Origin: Burkholderiaceae bacterium
Lineage (GTDB): Bacteria; Pseudomonadota; Gammaproteobacteria; Burkholderiales; Burkholderiaceae_C
Direction: 5' to 3'
Assembly (NCBI GenBank): GCA_031256125.1
Contig: JAIRRE010000156.1
Location: forward strand, 1-5,340
DNA length: 5,340 nucleotides
Shown here piece by piece: positions 1-5,340 of this stretch (position 1 is the first letter of the stretch; each line of letters begins with the position of its first letter). Under the pieces are notes generated by a model. The model was not told the origin of the DNA and searched no databases. It was given only the letters and a program-made list of their open reading frames with translations. The position numbers and the translations under genes were made by a program.

Positions 1-1927
1 GGCTCGCGCCCAACAGCGTTTCCACGTCACCCTTGACATCGTAAAAATCCGCCTGCGGCTGGCGGCCCGCCCAGCCTTGCCGCGCCACCGGCCCCCAAGC
101 CAGGCCCGCCACGTGCAGCGGCTGCGCAACGCCGCGCAGATTGGCATCGCTGGTAACGACCGCCGGGTCGCGCCGGAACACGCGCCCCAGTTCAAACACG
201 CGCACGCGCTCGGCGCGCCGGTCGAGGTTGTATTTGAGAACCGACAACAGCGAACCGGCGAGCGAAGAACGCATCACATCCATCTGACTGGCCAGCGGAT
301 TGAGCAAGCGGATCGGGTTTCGGTTGTCCGCCAGATCGCGCTCCCAGGCTTCGGGCACAAAGCTGAAGTTGATCGTTTCCAGATACCCCAGCCCAGCCAG
401 CGCGCGCCGCAGCGCGAAAGGCCCGATGCGATCCGAGTGCGGCACGCGCGGCGCGATGGGCGCCAGCGGCGGCGTTTCGGGCAGATTCTGGTAACCGATG
501 AGGCGCGCCACCTCCTCGATCAGGTCGGCTTCGAGCGTCAAATCGAAGCGGTAGGCGGGCGGCGTGACGGTAAAGATGCCGTCGTTTTCAGTAAACGGCA
601 GGTCCAGCCGCCGGAATACGCCGGCGCATTGTTCGCCGGTAATCGGCATACCGATGATTTGCGTCGCGCGCGCAACACGGAAAGTAATCGGCTCAGGTCG
701 GGGCGGATTGGGCTGCTGGTCATCGACCGGGCCGCAGACGGTTTGCGGCGTGCCACAGATGTCCAGGATCAGCCGTGTGATGTATTCCAGGTGCGCGGCG
801 GTGGTGCCGGGATCGACGCCGCGCTCGAAGCGGTGCCCGGCCTCGGTGGCAAAGTTGTAGCGCCGCGAACGCCCGGCTACGGCCTGCGGCCACCAGAACG
901 CGGCTTCCACGTAAACGCTGGTGGTGGCGTCGGTCACCGATGTGGCGTCGCCCCCCATGATGCCCGCCAGGGATTCCACCGCGCTGGTGGCGCTGTCGGC
1001 GATTACGCCCACTGTTTCGTCCAGCGTGATGGTGTTGCCGTTGAGCAGCTTGAGTTGTTCGCCCTGGCGGCCCCAGCGCACGTCCAGCCCACCCTGTATC
1101 TTGTCGCGGTCGAAGATGTGCGTGGGTCGCCCGTATTCAAACAGCACGTAGTTGGAAATATCCACCAGCGCGCTGACGCTGCGCTGACCGCAGCGCGCCA
1201 GACGCTCGACCATCCAGGTGGGCGTGGGCGCGGCGGGGTTCAGGCCCCGGATCACGCGGCCCGAAAAGCGCCCGCACAAATCGGGCGCGGAGACTTGAAC
1301 GCGCAGCACTTCGTCGCTGGTCGCGGACACCGGCGTAAACGCGGGCGTTGCCAGCGGCGCGCCAGTTAGCGCGGAAAGTTCCCGCGCCACGCCATAAACA
1401 CTAAGCGCATGGCCCAAATTGGGCGTGAGCTTGAGCGTGAGCAGTGCATCGTCCAGATGCAGCACGCCGCGCACGTCTTGCCCGATCGGCGCATCGGCGG
1501 CCAGTTCCAGCAGGCCGCCGTGGTCTTCGGAAATGCCCAGTTCGCGCGCCGAGCACAACATGCCGTGGCTTTCCACACCGCGTAGTTTGCTGGCCTTAAC
1601 GCGGAAAGGCTTGCCATCTTCGCCCGGCGGCAACTCGGCGCTGACCAGCGCGCATGGCACGCGAATACCCGCGCGGGCGTTGGGCGCGCCGCAAACGATG
1701 TTAAGCAACGCGCCCTGCCCCGCATCCACCTGACACACCCGCAGGCGGTCGGCGTTGGGGTGGGGCGCGGCGGACTTGATCTCGCCCACCACGATGCCGG
1801 TAAAAGGCGGCGCGACGGGGCGCACCTGCTCCACCTCCAGCCCCGCCATCGTCAACGTATCGGCAAGCTGCTGGGTGGAAATGGACGGATTGCAAAACGC
1901 GCGCAACCAGGATTCGGGAAACTGCAT
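1..1927 (-). CDS. pheT: Phenylalanyl-tRNA synthetase beta subunit, N-terminal 642 residues (3' end outside window)
   Basis: This is the beta subunit of the cytoplasmic alpha2-beta2 PheRS, which charges tRNA-Phe with phenylalanine. I translated the frame codon by codon from the ATG at 1927 and found 642 codons with no stop or frameshift. Landmarks in order: N-terminus MQFPESWLR; an EMAP/OB-type tRNA-binding domain with HPNADRL (56-62) and MLCSARELG (123-131); a B3/4 domain with LVDISNYVL (254-262), IMGGD (323-327) and HRFERGVDP (365-373); a B5 domain with TPPAYRFD (455-462), where D462, D468, E471 and E472 have the spacing of the Mg-binding residues of E. coli PheT; and the start of the catalytic-like core with [14 protein letters not shown] (543-556). 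The family is about 800 residues, so roughly 160 residues, including the C-terminal anticodon-binding (FDX-ACB) domain, lie beyond position 1. It starts 17 nt after the pheS stop and is surely co-transcribed. No clear Shine-Dalgarno precedes the ATG (GATCCCCATC), which suggests translational coupling. Confidence 0.98.
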   Translation of the reverse strand, partial: MQFPESWLRAFCNPSISTQQLADTLTMAGLEVEQVRPVAPPFTGIVVGEIKSAAPHPNADRLRVCQVDAGQGALLNIVCGAPNARAGIRVPCALVSAELPPGEDGKPFRVKASKLRGVESHGMLCSARELGISEDHGGLLELAADAPIGQDVRGVLHLDDALLTLKLTPNLGHALSVYGVARELSALTGAPLATPAFTPVSATSDEVLRVQVSAPDLCGRFSGRVIRGLNPAAPTPTWMVERLARCGQRSVSALVDISNYVLFEYGRPTHIFDRDKIQGGLDVRWGRQGEQLKLLNGNTITLDETVGVIADSATSAVESLAGIMGGDATSVTDATTSVYVEAAFWWPQAVAGRSRRYNFATEAGHRFERGVDPGTTAAHLEYITRLILDICGTPQTVCGPVDDQQPNPPRPEPITFRVARATQIIGMPITGEQCAGVFRRLDLPFTENDGIFTVTPPAYRFDLTLEADLIEEVARLIGYQNLPETPPLAPIAPRVPHSDRIGPFALRRALAGLGYLETINFSFVPEAWERDLADNRNPIRLLNPLASQMDVMRSSLAGSLLSVLKYNLDRRAERVRVFELGRVFRRDPAVVTSDANLRGVAQPLHVAGLAWGPVARQGWAGRQPQADFYDVKGDVETLLGAS

Positions 1928-1944
1928 GATGGGGATCGAATGTC

Positions 1945-3018
1945 TTAACGGAACTGGGCGAGAAAGCGGATGTCGCCTTCAAAGAACTGGCGCAGGTCAG
2001 CCACGCCGTAGCGCAGCATGGCCAACCGGTCGATGCCCGATCCAAAAGCAAAGCCCTGATATTTTTCCGGGTCCAGCCCCATGTTGCGCAGCACCTGCGG
2101 ATGTGTCATGCCCGCGCCGGACACTTCCAGCCATTTGCCCGCCAGCGGCCCGTTGCTAAATTGGATGTCGATTTCCGCGCTCGGCTCGGTGAACGGGAAA
2201 TAGCTGGGCCGAAAACGCATCAACAAATCATCGGTCTCGAAAAACGCTTTGCAAAAATTCAGGTACGTGACCTTCAAATCCTTGAAGCTAACGTTAGCCC
2301 CCAGCCACAGCCCTTCGACCTGATGGAACATGGGCGAGTGCGTGGCGTCGTTATCCACGCGGTAGGTGCGGCCCGGTGCGATGACACGGATTTCACCGAC
2401 TTCGCCGCGCCGCAGGGCATCGAGATGCCGGTGCGCATACGCGGTCGCGTAGCGGATCTGCATCGTGCTGGTATGCGTGCGCAGGCAATAGGGCTGCCCC
2501 TGCTCGTCGCTCATATCGACGTAGAACGTATCCTGCATCGACCGCGCGGGGTGGTTGGGCGGGTTGCCCAGCGCCGTGAAATTGAACCAATCGTTCTCAA
2601 TCTCCGGCCCATCGGCCACGTCAAAACCCATGCTGCCGAAAATCTGCTCGATGCGCTCCCACGCCAGACTCACCGGGTGCAAGCCGCCCGCGCCGCGCTG
2701 GCGGCCCGGCAGCGTCACGTCCAGCGCCTCGGCCTGGAGTTGCTGCGCCAGTTGCGCATCGGCCAATTGCTGGCGGCGCTCGGCCAGCGCAGCTTCGATG
2801 GCCTGCTTGGCCTGGTTGATCGCTGCGCCGCGCGTTTTTTTCTCGTCGATGGAAAGCTGCGCCAGCCCCTTCATCAATTCCGTCACGCGCCCCGCCTTGC
2901 CCAGAAACTGCGCCTTGGCATTTTCCAGATCGGCACTGGCGCGCGCCTGCGCAAAGCACTCGCGGGCTGAGTGCACCAAGGCATCCAGATCGGGACTGGC
3001 GGGAAAAGTGGCATTCAT
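1945..3018 (-). CDS. pheS: Phenylalanyl-tRNA synthetase alpha subunit
   Basis: This is the catalytic alpha subunit of PheRS, which forms Phe-AMP and transfers Phe to tRNA-Phe. With the chosen ATG it is 357 residues, a normal length. It has an N-terminal helical arm (about 1-100, with [12 protein letters not shown] at 38-49), then a class II synthetase core: [11 protein letters not shown] (156-166), [11 protein letters not shown] (179-189), motif 2 [18 protein letters not shown] (216-233), FPFTEPS (274-280), and motif 3 [10 protein letters not shown] (322-331). Ala324 corresponds to Ala294 of E. coli PheS, the residue that keeps the Phe pocket tight. The frame is open upstream to a TTG at 3060, but the extra 14 residues ([10 protein letters not shown]...) do not resemble PheS, whereas homologues begin close to this Met; I therefore prefer the ATG at 3018. 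No strong Shine-Dalgarno is visible before it. A GTG immediately precedes the ATG and cannot be excluded as the start. It is the first gene of the pheST pair, with a long structured leader. Confidence 0.97.
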   Translation of the reverse strand: MNATFPASPDLDALVHSARECFAQARASADLENAKAQFLGKAGRVTELMKGLAQLSIDEKKTRGAAINQAKQAIEAALAERRQQLADAQLAQQLQAEALDVTLPGRQRGAGGLHPVSLAWERIEQIFGSMGFDVADGPEIENDWFNFTALGNPPNHPARSMQDTFYVDMSDEQGQPYCLRTHTSTMQIRYATAYAHRHLDALRRGEVGEIRVIAPGRTYRVDNDATHSPMFHQVEGLWLGANVSFKDLKVTYLNFCKAFFETDDLLMRFRPSYFPFTEPSAEIDIQFSNGPLAGKWLEVSGAGMTHPQVLRNMGLDPEKYQGFAFGSGIDRLAMLRYGVADLRQFFEGDIRFLAQFR

Positions 3019-3029
3019 CACAGAGAACT

Positions 3030-3048
3030 TGTCAGAAGCTGTCAGAAG
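3030..3048. repeat. Short tandem direct repeat in pheS 5' leader
   Basis: TGTCAGAAG occurs twice, at 3030-3038 and 3040-3048, with one base between, giving a 10-bp period. It lies 12 to 30 bp upstream of the pheS ATG, so in the transcript it is two copies of CTTCTGACA just before the ribosome-binding area. The 10-bp spacing would put both copies on the same DNA face, as for a protein-binding site, but it could equally be chance duplication. No function is assigned. Confidence 0.5.
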
Positions 3049-3054
3049 TGGTGG

Positions 3055-3088
3055 TATCAAAAAACGCGCGCAACACTATGGTTTGATA
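3055..3088. repeat. Inverted repeat in pheS leader
   Basis: TATCAAA (3055-3061) and TTTGATA (3082-3088) are exact 7-bp inverted arms separated by 20 bp. In the pheS transcript they could form a stem near the start of translation, enclosing the sequence CATAGTGTTGCGCGCG. The arms are AT-rich against a GC-rich background. The function is unknown. Confidence 0.4.
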
Positions 3089-3137
3089 GCGGTGCCAGCA
3101 GGCAATCGCCGCAATGCGATGATCGGTTTCCCCGTTG

Positions 3138-3157
3138 AAAAAAGCGCAACTTGCGCT
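3138..3157 (-). terminator. Terminator- or attenuator-like hairpin upstream of pheS
   Basis: Read on the minus strand, AGCGCAA-G-TTGCGCT (3157 to 3143) is a perfect palindrome that would fold as a 5-bp AGCGC/GCGCT stem with a 5-nt loop. It runs directly into a U-run (six T from 3143 to 3138). It lies about 120 nt upstream of the pheS ATG and faces pheS, so it either ends transcription arriving from upstream or acts as an attenuator in the pheST leader. Attenuation of pheST is known in enterobacteria through a Phe-rich leader peptide, but no such peptide is evident here. The stem is short, so termination would be partial. Confidence 0.5.
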
Positions 3158-3218
3158 GGCACGGCTTCTCGCCTCAGCAGCGGCTGCAAAACCGCTTCAG
3201 GTGCAATTTAAGCGAATG

Positions 3219-3224
3219 ATTGTA
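3219..3224 (-). promoter_or_regulatory. Candidate -10 box for pheST
   Basis: On the minus strand this reads TACAAT, one mismatch from TATAAT, and would start a transcript near 3212. That start lies about 55 nt before the attenuator-like hairpin at 3157-3138 and about 195 nt before the pheS ATG. No good -35 hexamer is found 16-18 bp upstream, so this is only a candidate. It matters because no upstream gene of a larger pheST operon is visible in the window. Confidence 0.28.
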
Positions 3225-3303
3225 TGCGGCAAATGCCCGACCACGCCCGCCGCCGCACGCCTTTGCCCCATCGTCATTACCTCGTCAACCACGGCCCTGG
3301 CGC

Positions 3304-3317
3304 TTGCGCCAAATCAA
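3304..3317. promoter_or_regulatory. Candidate FNR/Anr-type binding site between pheS and azurin
   Basis: TTGCG-CCAA-ATCAA matches the FNR/Anr consensus TTGAT-N4-ATCAA at 8 of 10 defined positions, with one perfect half-site. It also lies within a wider inverted repeat, GCGCTTG (3300-3306) and CAAGCGC (3315-3321). Azurin genes are controlled by ANR in some pseudomonads, which makes the site plausible. It is 132 bp upstream of the azurin start. A TATGAT hexamer at 3326-3331 is close by, but the spacing is too short for classical class II activation from that box, so the site could be repressive or spurious. Confidence 0.35.
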
Positions 3318-3325
3318 GCGCGGCG

Positions 3326-3331
3326 TATGAT
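3326..3331 (+). promoter_or_regulatory. Candidate -10 box for azurin
   Basis: TATGAT differs from TATAAT at one position. A poor -35 (TTGCGC, 3304-3309) lies 16 bp upstream and overlaps the candidate FNR-type site. A transcript from here would have a leader of about 110 nt before azurin. A TTGACG at 3367-3372 is an alternative -35, but no good -10 follows it at 16-18 bp. The evidence is weak. Confidence 0.25.
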
Positions 3332-3437
3332 GGAAGGTTGCGGGGAGGCCGTAGCCCGTAATCGTCTTGACGCATGTGTTTGCGCAAGCGGCAAGCGGTC
3401 ATTCGCAAAAAGTTTTATTTACTGTCCAACCACTCTT

Positions 3438-3442
3438 AGGAG
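3438..3442 (+). promoter_or_regulatory. Ribosome binding site that fixes the azurin start
   Basis: AGGAG ends 6 nt before the ATG at 3449 but only 3 nt before the in-frame GTG at 3446. The spacing therefore favours the ATG. Confidence 0.8.
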
Positions 3443-3448
3443 AATGTG

Positions 3449-3904
3449 ATGAAGAAATCTCACCTGTTCGCGCTGACCGCCGCTGGTCTGCTGATGTCGG
3501 GCGCGGCCATGGCCGCCGACCAGTGTTCGACCGAAATCACGGGCAATGACGCCATGCAGTACGACAAGGCCAGCATGACCGTGCCGGCCTCGTGCAAGAA
3601 CTTCACCGTGACGCTCAAGCACATAGGCAAGGCGGCCAAGGCGGCGATGGGTCACGACTGGGTGCTGACCACCGCCGCCGACGAGCAGGCCGTGGTCACT
3701 GAGGCCATGGCTGCCGGTCCGTCCAAGGATTACCTCAACCCCGCCGACCCCAAGATCATTGCCCACACCAAGCTGATCGGCGGCGGCGAAACGACTTCTG
3801 TGACTTTCCCGGTCAGCAAGCTCAAGGCAGGCGAGCAGTACTCGTATTTCTGCACCTTCCCCGGTCACGCCGGAGTGATGAAAGGCACGCTGACGGTTAA
3901 ATAA
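3449..3904 (+). CDS. azu: Azurin precursor (periplasmic type 1 blue copper protein)
   Basis: Azurin carries single electrons in the periplasm between cytochromes and terminal acceptors such as nitrite reductases or peroxidases. The 151-residue precursor has a Sec signal peptide (MKK, hydrophobic core, cleavage predicted after AMA at residue 22), leaving a 129-residue mature protein against 128 in Pseudomonas aeruginosa. All copper-site residues are present. In mature numbering (P. aeruginosa plus one) they are Gly46, His47, Cys113, His118 and Met122, within MGHDWVL and [13 protein letters not shown]. The Cys4-Cys27 disulfide, Trp49 and His84 are also kept. The Asn that usually follows the first His ligand (Asn47 in P. 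aeruginosa) is Asp48 here. The gene stands alone between divergent pheS and the 6S RNA gene, with its own strong terminator. No denitrification gene is visible to indicate its partner. An in-frame GTG 3 nt upstream is a less likely start. Confidence 0.98.
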   Translation: MKKSHLFALTAAGLLMSGAAMAADQCSTEITGNDAMQYDKASMTVPASCKNFTVTLKHIGKAAKAAMGHDWVLTTAADEQAVVTEAMAAGPSKDYLNPADPKIIAHTKLIGGGETTSVTFPVSKLKAGEQYSYFCTFPGHAGVMKGTLTVK

Positions 3905-3916
3905 GCCGCCCGCATG

Positions 3917-3942
3917 AGGCGCTGACGTGAAGATCAGCGCCT
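3917..3942 (+). terminator. First hairpin downstream of azurin
   Basis: AGGCGCTGA (3917-3925) and TCAGCGCCT (3934-3942) are perfect 9-bp arms around an 8-nt loop, beginning 12 nt after the azurin stop. The following GTTCCTTC is only moderately T-rich. It may stabilise the mRNA 3' end or assist the terminator behind it. Confidence 0.5.
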
Positions 3943-3966
3943 GTTCCTTCGTACTCGAAGCGAACC

Positions 3967-4005
3967 ACGCCCCGCAGACTCCGGTCTTGCGGGGCGTTTT
4001 TCTTT
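3967..4005 (+). terminator. Rho-independent terminator of azurin
   Basis: ACGCCCCGC (3967-3975) pairs with GCGGGGCGT (3989-3997). The stem continues through AGAC/GTCT with a single bulged T to a TCCG tetraloop. A TTTTTCTTT tract follows. The GC-rich stem plus T-run on the plus strand is a textbook intrinsic terminator. There is no matching T-run on the minus strand, so it works in the azurin direction only. Confidence 0.92.
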
Positions 4006-4159
4006 CCAAGCCACCATCACGCGCCCGTTAAAAACAAAATTACTTCCGGCATTGGTTTCCGCAACCAGCGGCGTTGTGTTTCGAATTGGCAACTGCCGCC
4101 TCGCCTCACATCCCAAATCGGGGCACGCCAACTGGCGCAGACTGCATCGGGCGTTGCCT
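4006..4159. other. Intergenic DNA with no recognised feature
   Basis: Between the azurin terminator and the 6S RNA promoter I see no supported ORF, repeat or RNA structure. It presumably includes the upstream part of the ssrS promoter, but no good -35 hexamer or activator site was recognised. Confidence 0.5.
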
Positions 4160-4165
4160 TAAAAT
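4160..4165 (+). promoter_or_regulatory. -10 box of the 6S RNA gene
   Basis: TAAAAT sits 6 nt before the first base of the closing stem of the RNA, the spacing expected for a sigma70 start at about 4171-4173. The corresponding -35 area (around 4137-4142, GCAGAC) is a poor match. Confidence 0.65.
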
Positions 4166-4171
4166 TCTCCT

Positions 4172-4348
4172 TGTCTGCGGGCCTGCCGGGCTTTATATGG
4201 CCTTGAACCAATGCTCGTATGAGCCAGGGCTTGGAAATGATAGTCTGGTCAGCGTGATCGTCTCGCGTTAGACGAACCCAAGGCCGGTCTGACCTCGCCC
4301 ACCTGAACCCTCGGTTCAGGCTGACGGCCCGGCGGCGTCCCGCAGACA
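4172..4348 (+). ncRNA. ssrS: 6S RNA
   Basis: 6S RNA mimics an open promoter and sequesters the sigma70 RNA polymerase holoenzyme, mainly when growth slows. The ends pair: TGTCTGCGGG (4172-4181) with CCCGCAGACA (4339-4348), then GCCGGGC (4185-4191) with GCCCGGC (4327-4333), forming the closing stem. The 5' side of the central bubble has GGCCTTGAACCAATG (4199-4213), comparable to the CCCCUGAGCCGAU segment of E. coli 6S RNA. The 3' side has CACC followed by the small hairpin CCTGAACC-CTC-GGTTCAGG (4302-4320) and GGCTGACGGCCCGGCGGC, which closely follows the E. coli 3' order of a UUGAACC/GGUUCAA hairpin and then CAGCCUGCGGCGGC. An apical arm is supported by GGTCAG/CTGACC (4247-4252/4289-4294) and TCGTCT/AGACGA (4258-4263/4270-4275). 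The length of about 177 nt is typical. The exact ends are inferred from pairing, because the 3' end is normally processed and no terminator follows. Confidence 0.92.
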
Positions 4349-4396
4349 CCTGTCCTGGTTTGCCGCTCCCCTGGTTGCGCGGTTATGTTGCGGCCC

Positions 4397-5179
4397 TCAC
4401 ACCCCAAACCCATCATCGGCGGCGATCACCGCGCCGTTGATGAATTGGCTCTGGTCGCTGGCGAGCATCAATAGCACCGCGTCCAGATCCTGCGGCGCGC
4501 CGATACGTTTGCGGGGCAACATATTGATGAGTTTCTGGCCTTGTTCGGTCTGCCAGTGCGCGTGGTTGATTTCGGTATCGATATAGCCGGGGCAAATCGC
4601 GTTGACGTTAATGCCAAAGCGCCCCCATTCCAACGCCATAGCGCGCGTCATCTGCACAACGGCGGCTTTGCTCATGCAGTAGATGCCGATTTGCGCCAGC
4701 ACCCGCAGGCCCGCCATGCTGGCGATGTTGATGATGCGCCCGCCAGTAAAACCGTCCGGCGCGGCGGCCTTGGCGCGGGCGATCATGCGCCGGCCGACTT
4801 CTTGCGCGACGAAGAACGCGCCGCGCGCGTTGGTGTTGAGCACGAAGTCGTAATCTTCGGGTGTTACGTCCTGAAGGCGCTGGGTGGTAGAGACGCCCGA
4901 GTTGTTGACCAGGATGTCGATTGCGCCGAATTCGGCTTCGGCCTGCGCCACCGCCGCCTGGATCGAAGCCACGTTCGTCACGTCGCACTCCACGACGTGT
5001 GCCTCGCCGCCCTCGCCTTCGATGCGGGCGCGCAGGTCTTTCAGACGATCCAGCCGCCGGCTCGCCAGCACAACGCCCGCGCCCGCTTGCGCCAGGGTAC
5101 GCGCGAACTGCGCGCCCAATCCGCTGGATGCGCCGGTGACAAAGGCCACGCGGCCCGAAAGATCAATGGTGTAAGACAT
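4397..5179 (-). CDS. Classical short-chain dehydrogenase/reductase (SDR), 260 residues
   Basis: This is a cytoplasmic NAD(P)-dependent oxidoreductase with a Rossmann fold; the substrate is unknown. The full set of classical SDR landmarks is visible: nucleotide-binding TGASSGLG (15-22), CDVTN (65-69), NNSG (92-95, a variant of NNAG), catalytic Asn117 in LNTN, Ser154 in NIAS, and Tyr167 with Lys171 in YCMSK, followed by PGYIDTE (197-203). Two Arg residues after the second strand (ASRR, 39-42) favour NADP(H) over NAD(H). The length is normal. The start is supported by GGAG (minus strand, 5192-5189) 9 nt before the ATG. The gene is divergent from a probable ETF-QO gene, which hints at fatty-acid or acyl-CoA metabolism, for example a 3-hydroxyacyl or 3-oxoacyl substrate; that is inference from position only. 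Its 3' end faces the 6S RNA gene 48 bp away, and no T-run terminator is visible. Confidence 0.95.
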   Translation of the reverse strand: MSYTIDLSGRVAFVTGASSGLGAQFARTLAQAGAGVVLASRRLDRLKDLRARIEGEGGEAHVVECDVTNVASIQAAVAQAEAEFGAIDILVNNSGVSTTQRLQDVTPEDYDFVLNTNARGAFFVAQEVGRRMIARAKAAAPDGFTGGRIINIASMAGLRVLAQIGIYCMSKAAVVQMTRAMALEWGRFGINVNAICPGYIDTEINHAHWQTEQGQKLINMLPRKRIGAPQDLDAVLLMLASDQSQFINGAVIAADDGFGV

Positions 5180-5260
5180 GACGCAAAACTCCGTTGGAAT
5201 CGCAAAATTTCGGGACGTCCGGCGTGTCGCGCATTACATTCGGCGCACGGCCCGCCCCTC

Positions 5261-5266
5261 TAAAAT
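5261..5266 (+). promoter_or_regulatory. Candidate -10 box for the gene at 5306
   Basis: TAAAAT lies in a GC-rich stretch (CCCCTC-TAAAAT-GGAC) and would place the transcript start near 5273, giving a leader of about 33 nt. The -35 area (TTCGGC at 5239-5244, 16 bp upstream) is weak. The 126-bp divergent region (5180-5305) must also hold the SDR promoter, which I could not place. Confidence 0.45.
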
Positions 5267-5290
5267 GGACTGGATCAATGCATTCCACCC

Positions 5291-5297
5291 GAGGAGG
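5291..5297 (+). promoter_or_regulatory. Strong Shine-Dalgarno for the gene at 5306
   Basis: GAGGAGG is a near-perfect anti-16S match, 8 nt before the ATG at 5306. It is the strongest ribosome-binding site in the window and makes the short coding start credible. Confidence 0.85.
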
Positions 5298-5305
5298 AAG
5301 ACTGT

Positions 5306-5340
5306 ATGACGTCCGACGAAATTCTGCAACAGTTCGGCCC
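5306..5340 (+). CDS. Start of a gene, probably electron-transfer flavoprotein:ubiquinone oxidoreductase (only 11 full codons visible)
   Basis: The visible N-terminus is MTSDEILQQFG, with a following partial codon CC that must be Pro. It follows a strong Shine-Dalgarno. From memory, betaproteobacterial ETF-QO proteins begin with a similar M-T-x-(D/E)-E-(I/L)-L-x-Q-(F/Y)-G-P-R-E segment before the FAD-binding GxGxxG motif. ETF-QO passes electrons from acyl-CoA dehydrogenases, through ETF, into the membrane quinone pool. Eleven residues are too few for certainty: that a gene starts here is well supported, but its identity is tentative. Confidence 0.5.
   Translation, partial: MTSDEILQQFG

Noticed and set aside
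77..1369. A 430-codon plus-strand open frame
   Set aside because: It is exactly antisense to pheT, whose frame is continuous with all family motifs. The translation is rich in Arg, His and Gln with no recognisable domain, which is typical of the antisense of a high-GC gene.
1..1927. A possible broken pheT, because no complete frame closes in the window
   Set aside because: Codon-by-codon reading shows no stop or frameshift. The gene simply runs off the left edge.
2101..2970. A 289-codon plus-strand open frame
   Set aside because: It lies antisense inside pheS and is a composition artefact. No motif or ribosome-binding context supports it.
3157..3173. TGGCACG as a sigma54 -24 element
   Set aside because: The -12 part (TTGC) is missing at the required spacing.
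3197..3277. A 26-codon minus-strand ORF in the pheS leader as a possible regulatory leader peptide
   Set aside because: It contains no Phe codon, and its putative Shine-Dalgarno (GAGG) is only 2 nt from the ATG. It does not resemble a PheM-type leader peptide.
3135..3449. A 104-codon plus-strand frame starting with TTG and ending over the azurin ATG, with a signal-like N-terminus (MKKAQLALARLLASAAAA)
   Set aside because: Third-codon-position GC is much lower than in azurin, there is no Shine-Dalgarno, it spans the pheS leader hairpin and candidate promoters, and the rest is Cys-rich with no known domain.
4302..4320. CCTGAACC-CTC-GGTTCAGG hairpin as a terminator for azurin or the SDR
   Set aside because: There is no T-run on either side, and it matches the conserved small hairpin in the 3' side of the 6S RNA bubble.
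4541..5263. A 240-codon plus-strand open frame
   Set aside because: It is antisense to the complete SDR gene, which carries every expected catalytic residue.

Overview
The window looks like chromosomal DNA from a high-GC betaproteobacterium, most likely a member of the Burkholderiales and possibly Comamonadaceae. The basis is the GC-rich codon use, the style of the PheS/PheT motifs (for example [15 protein letters not shown] in PheT and [10 protein letters not shown] in PheS), a periplasmic azurin, and the N-terminus of what looks like an electron-transfer flavoprotein:ubiquinone oxidoreductase. The genus is inference; no taxonomic marker was compared.

Layout from left to right. Positions 1-3018 hold pheT (cut by the window edge) and pheS on the minus strand, a two-gene operon for both subunits of phenylalanyl-tRNA synthetase. 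Positions 3019-3448 are a divergent intergenic region with a structured pheS leader, which includes a hairpin plus U-run that could be an attenuator or terminator, several short repeats, and a candidate FNR/Anr-type site. Positions 3449-3904 (+) encode an azurin precursor, followed by two tandem hairpins, the second a textbook intrinsic terminator. Positions 4006-4159 hold nothing recognisable. Positions 4172-4348 (+) hold a gene with no ORF that I identify as 6S RNA (ssrS), from its closing stem, its conserved bubble sequences and a -10 box directly upstream. Positions 4397-5179 (-) encode a classical short-chain dehydrogenase/reductase. It is divergent from the gene starting at 5306 (+), of which only 11 full codons are visible.

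The genes are mostly housekeeping: translation (pheST), global transcription control (6S RNA binds the RNA polymerase holoenzyme), periplasmic electron transfer (azurin), and probably acyl-CoA/redox metabolism (SDR and ETF-QO). I see no mobile element, CRISPR array, phage gene or new defence-type system. The items most worth a second look are the 6S RNA gene, the pheS leader, the Asn-to-Asp change next to the copper ligand in azurin, and the position of pheST beside azurin instead of rplT.
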